DNA from: Microbacterium sp. TPD7012
GTDB lineage: Bacteria > Actinomycetota > Actinomycetes > Actinomycetales > Microbacteriaceae
Assembly (NCBI RefSeq): GCF_003075395.1
Contig: NZ_QDFV01000003.1
Span: 606,189-670,188 of the forward strand
Direction of reading: 5' to 3'
DNA length: 64,000 bases
Below, piece after piece: positions 26,635 through 35,843 of this stretch (position 1 is its first letter; the number at the start of each line of letters is the position of its first letter). The notes beneath the pieces were generated by a model. It saw only the letters and a program-made list of their open reading frames with translations, searched no databases and was not told where the DNA came from. The translations under genes and the position numbers were made by a program.

Positions 26635-27972
26635 ATGGCTGGATTTTGGGGCAGACGCAAACGCGAACAGGAAGAACTCGCCGCACAGGACGCCGATCTG
26701 GCGCGTCGCGCAGAGCAGGCCCTGGTCGGCGCCGACGAGAGGATCCGCACCACCTCCGACGAGCTCGACTTCGCCGAAGCCGAGCTCGGAGCGTCGCTGA
26801 CCGCCGACCTGCGCAAGGCCCTCGCCGCCGTGCGCACGCATCTGCGCGAGGCGTTCCAGCTGCACCAGCTGAACCACGACGAGATCCCCGACACGGCCGA
26901 GGAGCTGCGCACCCGCAACGCGCGCATCCTCCAGCTGTGCGACTGGGCGCAGGACCTGCTCGACGAGAAGACGTCGGTGCTCGCCGCATCCGTCGCCAAG
27001 GTGCGCAGGGCGCCAGAGGTGATCGCACAGGTGCGAGCGGATGCCGCGGCGCTGAGCGCGCGCATCCCGCAGACGAACGAATCCGTCTCGCGGCTCTCGG
27101 CCCGCTACGCCGAGTCGGCCATGCACCAGATCACGGCCAGCGCCGCCGAGGCCGAGCAGCTGATCGCCTTCGCGACGCACAGCGCCGACATCTCCGAGCG
27201 CCGCCGCGCGGCCAAGCAGAACGAAGAGGCCAACCTCGCTCTCGAGACGGCGACCGAGGCCACCCGCCGCGCGTCCGCGCTGCTCGACGCCGTCGAGGAC
27301 TTCGAGATCGAGGCTCTGCGCGCCGAGTCCACCCTCGCCGAGGTCGTGGCAGACTCCCGCGGCGATCTGATCGCCGCCCGCACCGCCCCGCAGGCTCCCG
27401 CGGTCGCCGAAGCGGTCTCCGCTCTCCAGGCCGCGCTGAGCGCACTGACACCGTCCGGCACCCCCAACGACCCCTTCGCGGAGCTGTCGCAGCTCCGCAC
27501 CGCGAACTCCGCGCTCGACGACGCGATCGCGAAGGCCCGCCACCGCGCCGAGAACCCCCTTCCGAGCATCCCTCAGGTGCAGCACGCGATCGACGACGCC
27601 GACCGGCAGCTGGGCGTGGCACGCGGACTCATCTCCGGCCACCGCGGGTGGATCGGTGCCGACGCGCGGACACGCCTCGCGGAGGCCGAACGGCTGCGAG
27701 TCGACCTGTCCGATCTGCTCCCGGCCGAGGACACGAGAGAAGAGGCGCTCGTCCAGGCCCGCCGTGTCGCGCACCTGGCATCCGAGGCCCTGCAGCTCGC
27801 GCAGCGCGACATCGACTCCTCCCGTCCCGACGACCAGGGCTGGGGTGGTGGCGGCGGCTACGGAGGCGGCGGCTGGGGCGGACGGCCGCGCGGAGGCGGT
27901 GGAGGCGACATCGCCTCGGGCATCCTCGGCGGGCTCGTGATCGGCAGCCTCCTCGACGGCATGTTCGACTGA
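26635..27972 (+). CDS. Coiled-coil protein with glycine-rich tail, resembling the C-terminal half of TPM-domain proteins
   Basis: A 445-residue, largely alpha-helical soluble protein. It opens with a basic, aromatic peptide (MAGFWGRRKREQEEL) and then runs as long amphipathic helices rich in Ala, Glu and Arg from about 10 to 395. The stretch around ARYAESAMHQITASAAEAEQ resembles a motif in the C-terminal region of large actinobacterial TPM-phosphatase-domain proteins. A Gly/Trp-rich tail (about 400-425) and a short hydrophobic end (IASGILGGLVIGSLLDGMFD) finish the protein, also like those proteins. There is no TPM domain, signal peptide or enzyme motif. Function unknown; a peripheral membrane or scaffold protein is one possibility. 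Confidence 0.68.
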   Translation: MAGFWGRRKREQEELAAQDADLARRAEQALVGADERIRTTSDELDFAEAELGASLTADLRKALAAVRTHLREAFQLHQLNHDEIPDTAEELRTRNARILQLCDWAQDLLDEKTSVLAASVAKVRRAPEVIAQVRADAAALSARIPQTNESVSRLSARYAESAMHQITASAAEAEQLIAFATHSADISERRRAAKQNEEANLALETATEATRRASALLDAVEDFEIEALRAESTLAEVVADSRGDLIAARTAPQAPAVAEAVSALQAALSALTPSGTPNDPFAELSQLRTANSALDDAIAKARHRAENPLPSIPQVQHAIDDADRQLGVARGLISGHRGWIGADARTRLAEAERLRVDLSDLLPAEDTREEALVQARRVAHLASEALQLAQRDIDSSRPDDQGWGGGGGYGGGGWGGRPRGGGGGDIASGILGGLVIGSLLDGMFD

Positions 27973-27991
27973 CCTCTCACGACCCAACGTC

Positions 27992-28025
27992 AGAACGGCC
28001 CGTCCCCTCAGGGACGGGCCGTTCT
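27992..28025. terminator. Bidirectional terminator between the coiled-coil gene and hpf
   Basis: A perfect 15-bp stem (27992-28006 with 28011-28025) and CTCA loop between convergent genes. Confidence 0.85.
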
Positions 28026-28036
28026 CTGGTCTCAGC

Positions 28037-28693
28037 TCAGGAAGCCAGTGCCTCCGACGGCGGCGCCTGCGTGCTCAGCGCGATCACACCGTAGTCCCAG
28101 CCCTTGCGGCGGTAGACGACGCTCGGGTGATCCGTGCGGACGTCGACGAAGAGGAAGAAGTCGTGGCCGACCAGCTCCATGCGGTCGACGGCCTCTTCGA
28201 CCGTCATCCACTCCGCGTCGAAGCTCTTCGTGCGGATGACGACCGGCGAGTAGCTCTCCTCGTCATCGTTCTGCACCGGGATGGTGCCGGTGGCGACAGC
28301 GTGCAGGATGTCGGCGGATGCCGGCTGCACATCGATCCCCTCGAGCTCACCGGTGCCCTTCTCGAAGTGGGCACCGCGCGGGTGCTGGCGTCCGTCGACG
28401 CGCTTCTCCTTGGCACGACGCAGCTGCTCGGACATCTTGTCGATCGCGAGATCGAGTGCGACGAACTTGTCGCCGTCCGTCGCCTCAGCTCGGACGACCG
28501 GACCCTTTCCGACGAGCGTGAGCTCGACCGTCTCCTCGGGGACGTGGCCGTTGCGGAAGACGCGGTGCGTGACCTTCACGTCCAGCCGTTGCGCTCGACC
28601 CGCGAGCGTCTCGACCCTGGCGATCTTCTCCTCGACAACGGTTCGGAAGCGATCGGTGATTCCCACTCCGACGCCGACGATGCTCGTTTCCAT
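28037..28693 (-). CDS. hpf: Long-form ribosome hibernation promoting factor
   Basis: A 218-residue long HPF/RaiA protein. The N-terminal S30AE domain (about 1-100; METSIVGVGVGITDRFRTVVEEK) binds the 30S decoding site. The C-terminal domain (about 150-205; VVIRTKSFDAEWMTVEEAVDRMELVGHDFFLFVD) dimerises to make 100S ribosomes. It is expected in stationary phase or stress. The ATG at 28693 has AAGGAG six bases upstream and begins the conserved domain; an in-frame start 21 codons earlier has neither. It lies between secA and comF as in mycobacteria. Confidence 0.95.
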   Translation of the reverse strand: METSIVGVGVGITDRFRTVVEEKIARVETLAGRAQRLDVKVTHRVFRNGHVPEETVELTLVGKGPVVRAEATDGDKFVALDLAIDKMSEQLRRAKEKRVDGRQHPRGAHFEKGTGELEGIDVQPASADILHAVATGTIPVQNDDEESYSPVVIRTKSFDAEWMTVEEAVDRMELVGHDFFLFVDVRTDHPSVVYRRKGWDYGVIALSTQAPPSEALAS

Positions 28694-28780
28694 TGCTGTC
28701 TCCTTGTCCCGGTCCTCCCGGCCAAGGGCGGACCGTTGTCGCCTTGTGGTCCCCAACCGTAGTCCGCCTGCGAGTCGATG

Positions 28781-29473
28781 TCACTGGTGACTTTCGTCGT
28801 GTCGTCGATGAGTTCCCGATGAGTCTCCTTCGAATCCGGCGCGCCGCGGCGTGGCGGCGAGCGCGACCGCCGCGTTCACCCTGAACCCTGCCGCGCGGAG
28901 TGCGCGAGCCGCCTCGTCGAGCGTCGCCCCGGTCGTCACGACGTCGTCCACCAGAATCGCCTCGGCTCCGCGACCGGCCCGTCGCGCACGCATCGCACCC
29001 CGGACGTTCAGTGTCCGCTCGCGCACCCCGAGACCGCGCTGATCGGCGGGTCTCGCCACGAGGGAGAGCACGCGCTGCGGTGTGTGCCCGGCACGGCGGA
29101 TGAGCATGTCGGGCACACGGTAGCCGCGCCGGCGGAACGCACTCCTCGCGGTGGGCACCGGCACGATCCACGTCGAGGACGACAGGACGGGCGCCAGGAC
29201 GATGGCGAGCGCCGACCCGAGAGGACGGGCGAGCTGGGTCTCCCCTTCGCCCTTGAGGCGGCGGATGCAACGCGCTGCGACCCCCTCGTATCGGAGGGCG
29301 GCGTGCACGGGCAGTCCGCCCGGCGTCATCCCCCGTTGCGGCGTCGGCGCCAGCCGGTCATGACAGGACGGGCAGAGCAGCCGACCCGGCTCGTCGCACC
29401 CCGCGCACGAGGCGGCGAGCAGGAACGCGGCGATCTCGGCGCCGAGGGTGCGAAGAGCGGAAGCGGGCAGCAT
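28781..29473 (-). CDS. comF: ComF-family phosphoribosyltransferase-like protein
   Basis: A 230-residue ComF homologue. A zinc ribbon made of two CxxC pairs lies at about residues 23-38. The phosphoribosyltransferase fold follows, with a PRPP-binding VDDVVTTGATLDEA at about 173-186 and VPVPTARSAFRRRGY near 105-119. In naturally competent bacteria ComF is needed for DNA uptake; in actinobacteria its role is not clear. The ATG at 29473 has GAGAGG eight bases upstream. The 96-base gap to the lpqB stop has no hairpin, so it may be transcribed with mtrAB-lpqB, as the gene order in mycobacteria suggests. Confidence 0.88.
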   Translation of the reverse strand: MLPASALRTLGAEIAAFLLAASCAGCDEPGRLLCPSCHDRLAPTPQRGMTPGGLPVHAALRYEGVAARCIRRLKGEGETQLARPLGSALAIVLAPVLSSSTWIVPVPTARSAFRRRGYRVPDMLIRRAGHTPQRVLSLVARPADQRGLGVRERTLNVRGAMRARRAGRGAEAILVDDVVTTGATLDEAARALRAAGFRVNAAVALAATPRRAGFEGDSSGTHRRHDESHQ

Positions 29474-29569
29474 CCGCCGATCCTCTCGGATCAGGACAGC
29501 TCGACGAACGCACGCACGCCGCAGCCGGGGAGAACCGAACGGATCAGCCCGCCGTGCAGGAGGGGCGAT

Positions 29570-31288
29570 TCACTCGCCCGCCCGGGTCGCGAGGACCGAG
29601 ATCCCCGCGGCGATCTCCCGCCACGCCGAGCCCGCGTGGGCGAAGAGCTGTCCGCCGACGCCGACGACCCGGAGCCCGCCGACCGTCCGCGCGCCGGCGA
29701 TCGACACGGCATCCTCCGGTGCTGCCTCAGCGGTCCCCGGCCCGCCCACCATCTGGGTGAGCACCTGCGGGCTCTGCGGATCGATGAGGATCCCCAGTCG
29801 CTCCGACCCGAGCCACGCCAGCCCGATCGCCGGAGCCGAGAGCTGCGTCACCTGCTTCACGTCGCCGAGCTCGACGGGGATTCCCGCCGGATCGCGCACC
29901 ACCGCGGCGACCACGACCCAGCGCTGCTGACCGACCGTGACAACGGCGGCCACCCTCGCGCCGTCCGCAGAGACCCGAAGATCGGAGATCGCCGAGGCCG
30001 TCGGCCAGGCGTTCGCCACCGGGTGCTCCACGACGTCGCTCCCCCGGGCGTGCACGGCGGTCGGAGCGCCTGCAGGGACCGTCCAGGTGTAGCCGTAGGG
30101 GTCCATCGACGGCTCGATCAGGCCCTGCCGCGCGTCGAGCTCGTCGACGCTCCCCTCGCTGACGAGGTAGACGTGATTGTCGGCCAGCTGCACCGCCGCC
30201 TGAGAGTCGTCGGTCGCGACGTCGATCGACACGATGGGCTGATCGATCGCGACGATGCCCTGGGTGATCCCGGGGATCGCGGTGACCTCGTCCCCGACGA
30301 TCCTCCCGAACGACCCGTTCTGCAGGACGAGCGTCCCGACGTCCGGCGGCGCGTCCACCAGCTCGACGACGCCGGCGTCGAGCGTGCGTCCGTCCACGGA
30401 GAAGCGCACCTGCGAGACGGACACGCCCGCGGCTTTGAGCGTGGCCTGCAGCTGTGTGCGCATGCGGGACAGGGTGAGCTGGTCGAGTCCGATCGCCGGG
30501 CGCGTGAGCGCGACCTCGGCCACCTGGTCGGTGATCAGCACGGCGTCCTGCGCCAGCTGCACGTCGGCCGGGAACGCGGTCTGGACGGCGGGGTCGAGCC
30601 AGGCGCTGGGCGATCCGTCGATCAGCGCCTGGGTGACGGTGGTCGCGGGACTCTGCCGACGCGGGAACCACCGCACATCCGGCACGAGCCGAGACCACTC
30701 TCCGTCGAAGTACTGCAGCGGGTACCCCTCGAAGACGTTCGAGAACCGGGGCTGGTCGATGACGATGCCGTCGGGTGCCTGCGTGATGCGCCACTCCCCG
30801 TCGTCCGTCCGCTCGAGGCTGAACTTCACGGGTGACGGCCCGAGGGCCTCCGCATACGCACCGGATTCGTCGACGCTCGCGACGAGGTCGAGGCGCACCT
30901 GCACCTCGGCGCTCTCCGCCTCCTCGACGGCATCCGCCGGGACGGAGGAGGTGAGCACGCGGGTCTCCGTGCCGACGTCGATCGACACTCCCGCGGCCGG
31001 ACGCCATGCGCGCTGCAGCGCAGGTGCGAGGAACTCGCGCGCCGTCGCCCAGTTCTCCGACGTGGTGATCCCCGCCTCGAGGAAGCCCTCGACGATCTCC
31101 TCCGGACCGGCGCCCGCGATCGGTCCCGACGCCACCGGGAGGAAGTCGACGTCCTGCGGCGACTCGCCGAGCACGAGGCCGACCGTGACGTCGCCACTCG
31201 TCGGCAGCCCGGCGCACGCGGGCAGCAGCAGCGCCGCGACGATCAGCGCGATGCCGCGCAGCACCCGCGTGCCTCTCCGATCAGTCAT
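29570..31288 (-). CDS. lpqB: Lipoprotein LpqB
   Basis: A 572-residue lipoprotein of the MtrAB system. The signal peptide ends in the lipobox LLPAC with lipidated Cys25. A GerMN-type domain lies around residues 195-300 and the C-terminal half is a beta-propeller-like region. In mycobacteria and Streptomyces LpqB interacts with the extracellular part of MtrB and modulates its activity, linking it to cell-wall homeostasis. The start overlaps the mtrB stop by eight bases, so the two are co-translated. Confidence 0.93.
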   Translation of the reverse strand: MTDRRGTRVLRGIALIVAALLLPACAGLPTSGDVTVGLVLGESPQDVDFLPVASGPIAGAGPEEIVEGFLEAGITTSENWATAREFLAPALQRAWRPAAGVSIDVGTETRVLTSSVPADAVEEAESAEVQVRLDLVASVDESGAYAEALGPSPVKFSLERTDDGEWRITQAPDGIVIDQPRFSNVFEGYPLQYFDGEWSRLVPDVRWFPRRQSPATTVTQALIDGSPSAWLDPAVQTAFPADVQLAQDAVLITDQVAEVALTRPAIGLDQLTLSRMRTQLQATLKAAGVSVSQVRFSVDGRTLDAGVVELVDAPPDVGTLVLQNGSFGRIVGDEVTAIPGITQGIVAIDQPIVSIDVATDDSQAAVQLADNHVYLVSEGSVDELDARQGLIEPSMDPYGYTWTVPAGAPTAVHARGSDVVEHPVANAWPTASAISDLRVSADGARVAAVVTVGQQRWVVVAAVVRDPAGIPVELGDVKQVTQLSAPAIGLAWLGSERLGILIDPQSPQVLTQMVGGPGTAEAAPEDAVSIAGARTVGGLRVVGVGGQLFAHAGSAWREIAAGISVLATRAGE

Positions 31289-32963
31289 CGTCGTCCGGCT
31301 CCTTCAGCAGTCCGGGGAGCTCCGCCCAGGAGATGGGCTGGGTCGCGTCGCCGAGCTCGGCGAGCGGCTCCTGCGGCTCGATCGGGATCGGGCTCGGCCC
31401 GTCCAGGACCGCGCCGTGCCGCGGGATCGTGAGGACGAAGTTGGTCCCGACGCCGAGCTCCGACCACACCGCGAGGGTGCCGCCGTGCAGAGTCGCGTCG
31501 CCGAGCGCGATGGAGAGCCCCAGCCCCGTGCCCCCGAGGGTGCGCTGGCGCGAGGGATCGGCGCGCCAGAAGCGGTCGAAGACGCGTTCGGCGTCGGCGG
31601 GCTCCATGCCCAGACCGAAGTCCCGCACACCGGCGGCCACCGCGTGCTGGTTGCTGTCGACCGTCACCACGATCGGTCGTCCTTCACCGTGCTCGATCGC
31701 GTTCCCGATGAGATTGCGCAGCACACGGCGGACCCGACGAGGATCCATGTCCACCGGCGAGTAGCCGCCGGGGCCGACGAGTCTCAGCTCGGAACCGCGC
31801 CCCTCGGCGAGCGGACGCATCTGCTCGATGATGTCCTCGGCGAGGTGGGCGAGGCTCGTCGCCTCCAGCTCGAGCTGCACGGACCCCGCGTCGTAGCGGC
31901 TGATCTCGAGGAGATCGGCGAGCAGCGTGTCGAACCGCTGCACCTGGGTGTGCAGCAGCTCGGTCGTACGGGCGGTCGTCGGATCGAACTCCTCGCGCTG
32001 ATCGTTGAGCATGTCCGCGGCGAGGCGGATCGTCGTCAGAGGCGTGCGCAGCTCGTGCGACACATCGGACACGAAGCGCTGCTGCACCATCGACAGCTCG
32101 CCGAGCTCCTTGATCTGGGCCTCGATGCTGTCGGCCATGGCGTTGAAGGACCGCCCGAGGGTGGCCAGCTCGTCCTCGCCGTGCACCTCCAGACGCACGC
32201 CGAGATCGCCCGCCGCGAGGCGCGCGCTCGTCTCGGCGGCCTGCACGATCGGCGTCGCCACCGCGCGGAGCACGATCCAGGAGATCGCCGCGACGATCGC
32301 GACGAGACCGATCCCGGCGATCCACAGCGTCCGCTGCACGAACACGAGGGTCTGATCCGCATCGGCGAGGTCGTAGGCGAAGTAGATCGCGAACGGTCCC
32401 GCCTCGGGCACGTTCAGCTGCTGTCCGACCACGATCCCCGGCACCTCGCCGCCATCCGCGACGGGAAGGGCCACCGACTGCCAGGCCTGACGATCGGCGA
32501 ACTCCTCGACACGCGCCTCGATCTCCGGGCTGAGCCGGTTCCTGCTCAGCCCCGCGGTGAAGCCGTTCAGGCGCACGCCGTCCGACTCCGTGTCGATGCG
32601 GAAGCCGGCGAGCTGATCGGTGCTCGAGGTTCGCGCCAGGTTCGCCTGGATGCTGCTCCACAGATCGGCGAGAGCAGCCGGGTCGTCGCTCACCTCGGCG
32701 ACGTCGAGGATGTCCTGCGCCTGGTCGACGGCGCGGCGGGCATCCTGGAGGGCGACGTTCTTGCGCGACACGAAGAGGTCGTTCTGGATGACGAGGGCCA
32801 TCGTGACGCAGGTGATGAAGATCGCCAGCGACGTCGCGATCAGGGTGATGGTGAGCGTGCGGAACCGCAGCGACCGGCGCCAGAGCGCGGAGAGCACGGT
32901 CGGCCATCCGCGCCAGTCGCGGATGACAGCGACGGCCGTGGTGGTCGCTGTCGTCGCGTCCAT
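31281..32963 (-). CDS. mtrB: Sensor histidine kinase MtrB
   Basis: A 560-residue membrane kinase of the conserved MtrAB-LpqB system controlling cell division and envelope genes. Two membrane segments (about 35-58 and 214-236) flank an extracellular sensor loop. HAMP (about 237-288), HisKA (FVSDVSHELRTPLTTIR, His303) and HATPase (NLIGNAIEHGEG, RDFGLGM, GGTGLGLS) follow. I chose the ATG at 32963, seven bases after the mtrA stop, over a GTG at 33005 inside mtrA that lacks a ribosome-binding site. A tail of four Asp ends the protein. Confidence 0.93.
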   Translation of the reverse strand: MDATTATTTAVAVIRDWRGWPTVLSALWRRSLRFRTLTITLIATSLAIFITCVTMALVIQNDLFVSRKNVALQDARRAVDQAQDILDVAEVSDDPAALADLWSSIQANLARTSSTDQLAGFRIDTESDGVRLNGFTAGLSRNRLSPEIEARVEEFADRQAWQSVALPVADGGEVPGIVVGQQLNVPEAGPFAIYFAYDLADADQTLVFVQRTLWIAGIGLVAIVAAISWIVLRAVATPIVQAAETSARLAAGDLGVRLEVHGEDELATLGRSFNAMADSIEAQIKELGELSMVQQRFVSDVSHELRTPLTTIRLAADMLNDQREEFDPTTARTTELLHTQVQRFDTLLADLLEISRYDAGSVQLELEATSLAHLAEDIIEQMRPLAEGRGSELRLVGPGGYSPVDMDPRRVRRVLRNLIGNAIEHGEGRPIVVTVDSNQHAVAAGVRDFGLGMEPADAERVFDRFWRADPSRQRTLGGTGLGLSIALGDATLHGGTLAVWSELGVGTNFVLTIPRHGAVLDGPSPIPIEPQEPLAELGDATQPISWAELPGLLKEPDDDD

Positions 32964-32970
32964 CGTGCGC

Positions 32971-33651
32971 CTAACCGACGCTCCCGGCGCGATAGCCGAC
33001 GCCACGCACCGTCATGACGATCTTGGGATTGTCGGGGTCGAGCTCGACCTTGGCGCGCAGGCGCTGCACGTGCACGTTCACGAGTCGGGTGTCGGCCTTG
33101 TAGTGGTAGCCCCAGACCTGCTCGAGCAGCATCTCACGGGAGAACACCTGCTGCGGCTTCGAGGCGAGCGCGACGAGCAGCTGGAACTCCAGCGGGGTGA
33201 GAGCGATCGGCGTCGTGCCACGACGCACCTCGTGCGCGTCGACGTCGACCGTGAGGTCGCCGACCTTCAGCTGCTCGCTCGTGGCCTGCGGCGTCGGACG
33301 CAGCCGGGTGCGGATGCGTGCGACCAGCTCCTTCGGGTTGAAGGGCTTCACCATGTAGTCGTCCGCCCCGACCTCGAGGCCGCGGACCACATCGGCGGTG
33401 TCGCTGCGCGCCGTCAGCATGAGGATGGGGACGCCCGACTCCGCTCTGATGCGCGTGCAGATCTCGATGCCGTCCATGCCCGGGAGCATGAGGTCGAGCA
33501 GCACCAGGTCGGGACGCTGCGTGCGCCACTCGTCGACCGCACGTGCGCCGTCGGCGCAGAAGACCGGCTCGAAACCCTCCGTGCGCAGCACGATGCCGAT
33601 CATCTCGGCGAGCGCGGTGTCGTCGTCGACCACAAGAATGCGTGAGGTCAT
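32971..33651 (-). CDS. mtrA: Response regulator MtrA
   Basis: A 226-residue OmpR/PhoB-class regulator. The receiver has Asp9-Asp11 acidic pocket residues, phospho-acceptor Asp53 in LLDLMLPG and Lys102. The C-terminal winged HTH (about 130-225) includes LEFQLLVALASKPQQVFSRE and RLVNVHVQRLRAKVE. MtrA is essential in M. tuberculosis and controls cell division, wall hydrolase and dormancy genes. The ATG at 33651 lies seven bases after TAAGGT with no ribosome-binding site. It is first gene of mtrA-mtrB-lpqB. Confidence 0.96.
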   Translation of the reverse strand: MTSRILVVDDDTALAEMIGIVLRTEGFEPVFCADGARAVDEWRTQRPDLVLLDLMLPGMDGIEICTRIRAESGVPILMLTARSDTADVVRGLEVGADDYMVKPFNPKELVARIRTRLRPTPQATSEQLKVGDLTVDVDAHEVRRGTTPIALTPLEFQLLVALASKPQQVFSREMLLEQVWGYHYKADTRLVNVHVQRLRAKVELDPDNPKIVMTVRGVGYRAGSVG

Positions 33652-33658
33652 AACTGTT

Positions 33659-33664
33659 ACCTTA
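33659..33664 (-). promoter_or_regulatory. Putative -10 box of mtrA-mtrB-lpqB
   Basis: TAAGGT on the minus strand, seven bases (AACAGTT) before the mtrA ATG, consistent with a leaderless operon mRNA. Confidence 0.45.
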
Positions 33665-33747
33665 TGGCACCGAGTCCCGCGGTCCCCAGGTCTGCGCACC
33701 ACGTACAGGGATATGACACGATGGGAGCGCTCGATGGAGGGAGTGCT

Positions 33748-35205
33748 GTGAGTGGTGCGACGTGGACCCCTGCCCCGAAGAAGGGTGTCATCCCCCTTCA
33801 TCCGCTGACCTTCGGGATGCTGCTGGGGAAGGCCTTCGCTGCCCTCCGGCACAACCCGAAGGTGCTCTTCGGCTTCGCCGTCGTGATCCAGCTCGTCGTC
33901 GTGGTCGCCACGGCCGGCGTGATGGGTGTGGTGCTCTTCACCACGTTCTCGCGCCTGGAGACCGTGTCGCCGTCCTCCCCCGACTTCGAGGCCGTGCTCG
34001 CCGGCACGATCGCGATCAACATCATCGCGGGGCTCGCGGTCGGTCTGACCTCGATCGCCTTCACGGCGATGATGCAGGGAGTGGTCGCCGCAGAGATCGG
34101 CTACGCGTCGATCGGAGTGAAGGCGACGCTCGGGATGCTGTGGCGCAAGATGGCGCCCGCGTTCTGGCGTCTCGCCGGCTTCGCCTCGCTGTCGGTGATC
34201 GCGGTGTTCGGGTTCTTCGCGATCGTCGCCCTGATCATCGGGGCCTTCATCGCCGGCGGACTCGGCGGCAGCGTCGAGCTCATCGGGGTCATCGTGCTGG
34301 TGGTCGTGCTCATCGGGCTGGCCTCGATCCCGCTGATCGTCTGGCTGAGCACCAAGCTGCTGCTGGTGCCCTCGATCCTCGTGCTCGAGAAGGCGCGCTT
34401 CCGCGAGGCGCTCGTGCGTTCCTGGCGCCTCACGCGCGGCCGGTTCTGGGTCGCGTTCGGCGTCACGTTCCTCATCAGCTTCATCATGGGTCTGGCGATG
34501 CAGGTCGTGAGCTTCCCCGTCGCGATGCTCAGCTCGCTCCTCGGGTCCGTGGTCGCTCCCACCGGCGAGTACGAGCCCGGTGCGGTCATCGGCTTCATCT
34601 TCACGCTCATCGCACCGCAGATCCTGCTCCTCGTGCTCCAGGCCATCACCCTGGTCGTGCAGAGCACGGGATCCGCCCTCGTGTACCTGGACTGCCGGAT
34701 GCGCTACGAGGGGCTCGATCAGACGCTCATCTCGCACGTGGAGCGTCGTGAGCTCGGCTGGACCGAGGAGCAGCTGGGCGACCCCTTCGCCGTCGATCCG
34801 TCGCGGGCCGTGTCCAGCGCTCCTCCTCCCCGGCAGGTGCCGGAGCACGTGATGATGTCCCAGACGCCCGGCTACGCACCGTACGGGGCGCCGGCTCCGC
34901 AGGGCTACCCGCCGCAGCCGTACGCCGCGCAGCCCGGCGGCATGCCTCCCTACGCCGGACAGCCCTCCGCGCCGCCGCCGTACGTTCCATCGGCGTACAC
35001 GCCACAGCCGTACGCACCGCAGCAGCCGGCCGGCGCGCCTCCCGCCGCGTTCGCGCCCGCGCCGCCTCCCGCTCCTGCGGCGCCTCCCGCTCCTGCCGCG
35101 CCTCCGGCGTCCTCCGCCCCTCCGGCGCCTCCGACCGACAGCCCGTGGGCCACTCCCGCGGACGGCGGCTGGGCCGCCCCGGGAAGCGGCGACGGCACGG
35201 CATGA
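33748..35205 (+). CDS. Glycerophosphodiester phosphodiesterase-type membrane-domain protein with Pro-rich tail
   Basis: A 485-residue membrane protein with about six hydrophobic segments between residues 35 and 325, resembling the GPDPase_memb (PF10110) domain found N-terminal to glycerophosphodiesterases but here without any catalytic domain. From about 345 on it is a low-complexity cytoplasmic tail rich in Pro, Ala, Tyr and Gln (YPPQPYAAQPGG, then Pro-Ala repeats). The start is GTG at 33748, preceded by GGAGGGA; an ATG nine codons earlier has no such site. It is first gene of a five-gene plus-strand operon ending with DUF58 and overlaps the DUF4129 gene by four bases. A scaffold role for wall or membrane assembly is a guess. 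Confidence 0.75.
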   Translation: MSGATWTPAPKKGVIPLHPLTFGMLLGKAFAALRHNPKVLFGFAVVIQLVVVVATAGVMGVVLFTTFSRLETVSPSSPDFEAVLAGTIAINIIAGLAVGLTSIAFTAMMQGVVAAEIGYASIGVKATLGMLWRKMAPAFWRLAGFASLSVIAVFGFFAIVALIIGAFIAGGLGGSVELIGVIVLVVVLIGLASIPLIVWLSTKLLLVPSILVLEKARFREALVRSWRLTRGRFWVAFGVTFLISFIMGLAMQVVSFPVAMLSSLLGSVVAPTGEYEPGAVIGFIFTLIAPQILLLVLQAITLVVQSTGSALVYLDCRMRYEGLDQTLISHVERRELGWTEEQLGDPFAVDPSRAVSSAPPPRQVPEHVMMSQTPGYAPYGAPAPQGYPPQPYAAQPGGMPPYAGQPSAPPPYVPSAYTPQPYAPQQPAGAPPAAFAPAPPPAPAAPPAPAAPPASSAPPAPPTDSPWATPADGGWAAPGSGDGTA

Positions 35206-35843
35206 TCCGACCGTCCGACGATCTGTTCGTCCCCGACGGGGACGAGGCGCGGCGCTGGGCCGAGGAGGAGCTCTCCAATCCCCGCTACGCCGATGCGAAG
35301 CCGACCTGGTTCGATCTCGTCGCCCGCGACATCGGGAGGTTCATCGCCGACCTCTTCACGTCCGACAACGGCGCGAACGTCGGGCCCTGGGCGCTCATCA
35401 TCGTGACGGCGATCATCGTCGCGGCACTCATCACCGCGCTCATCATCTGGGGACGCCCGCGGAGCTCGAGGGCCGTGCGCCGGGCGCGGACCGACCTCCT
35501 GGGCGAGCAGGACGACCGCACGGCCGCGCAGCTCAGAGCGGATGCCGAGCGCAGCGCCCGCGACGGAGACTGGGACACCGCCACGATCCTCCGTTACCGC
35601 GCGATCGCGCGCAGCCTGCTGGAGCGCGACCTCATCGATCCGGCGCCCGGGGCGACCGCGCAATCGATCGCCCGGGAGGCCAGCGCGGTGTTCGCCGACG
35701 AGGCCGGCGCGATGCGTCGCGCAGCGGTGTCCTTCGACGACGTGCGCTATCTGCGCCACCCCGCGACCGAGGAGAGCTACCGCGACCTCGCGGCCACGGA
35801 TGAGCGACTGCGCGCGCGACGCCTCGAGGCGGTGCCCGCGTGA
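35202..35843 (+). CDS. DUF4129-domain membrane protein
   Basis: A 213-residue protein with one membrane segment (PWALIIVTAIIVAALITALII, about 63-83). The C-terminal DUF4129 (about 110-200) contains ARDGDWDTATILRYRAIARSL, typical of this family. DUF4129 proteins are regularly encoded with MoxR and DUF58 and, in some bacteria, fused to transglutaminase-like domains. Function unknown. Overlaps both neighbours by four bases (ATGA in front, GTGA after). Confidence 0.85.
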   Translation: MIRPSDDLFVPDGDEARRWAEEELSNPRYADAKPTWFDLVARDIGRFIADLFTSDNGANVGPWALIIVTAIIVAALITALIIWGRPRSSRAVRRARTDLLGEQDDRTAAQLRADAERSARDGDWDTATILRYRAIARSLLERDLIDPAPGATAQSIAREASAVFADEAGAMRRAAVSFDDVRYLRHPATEESYRDLAATDERLRARRLEAVPA

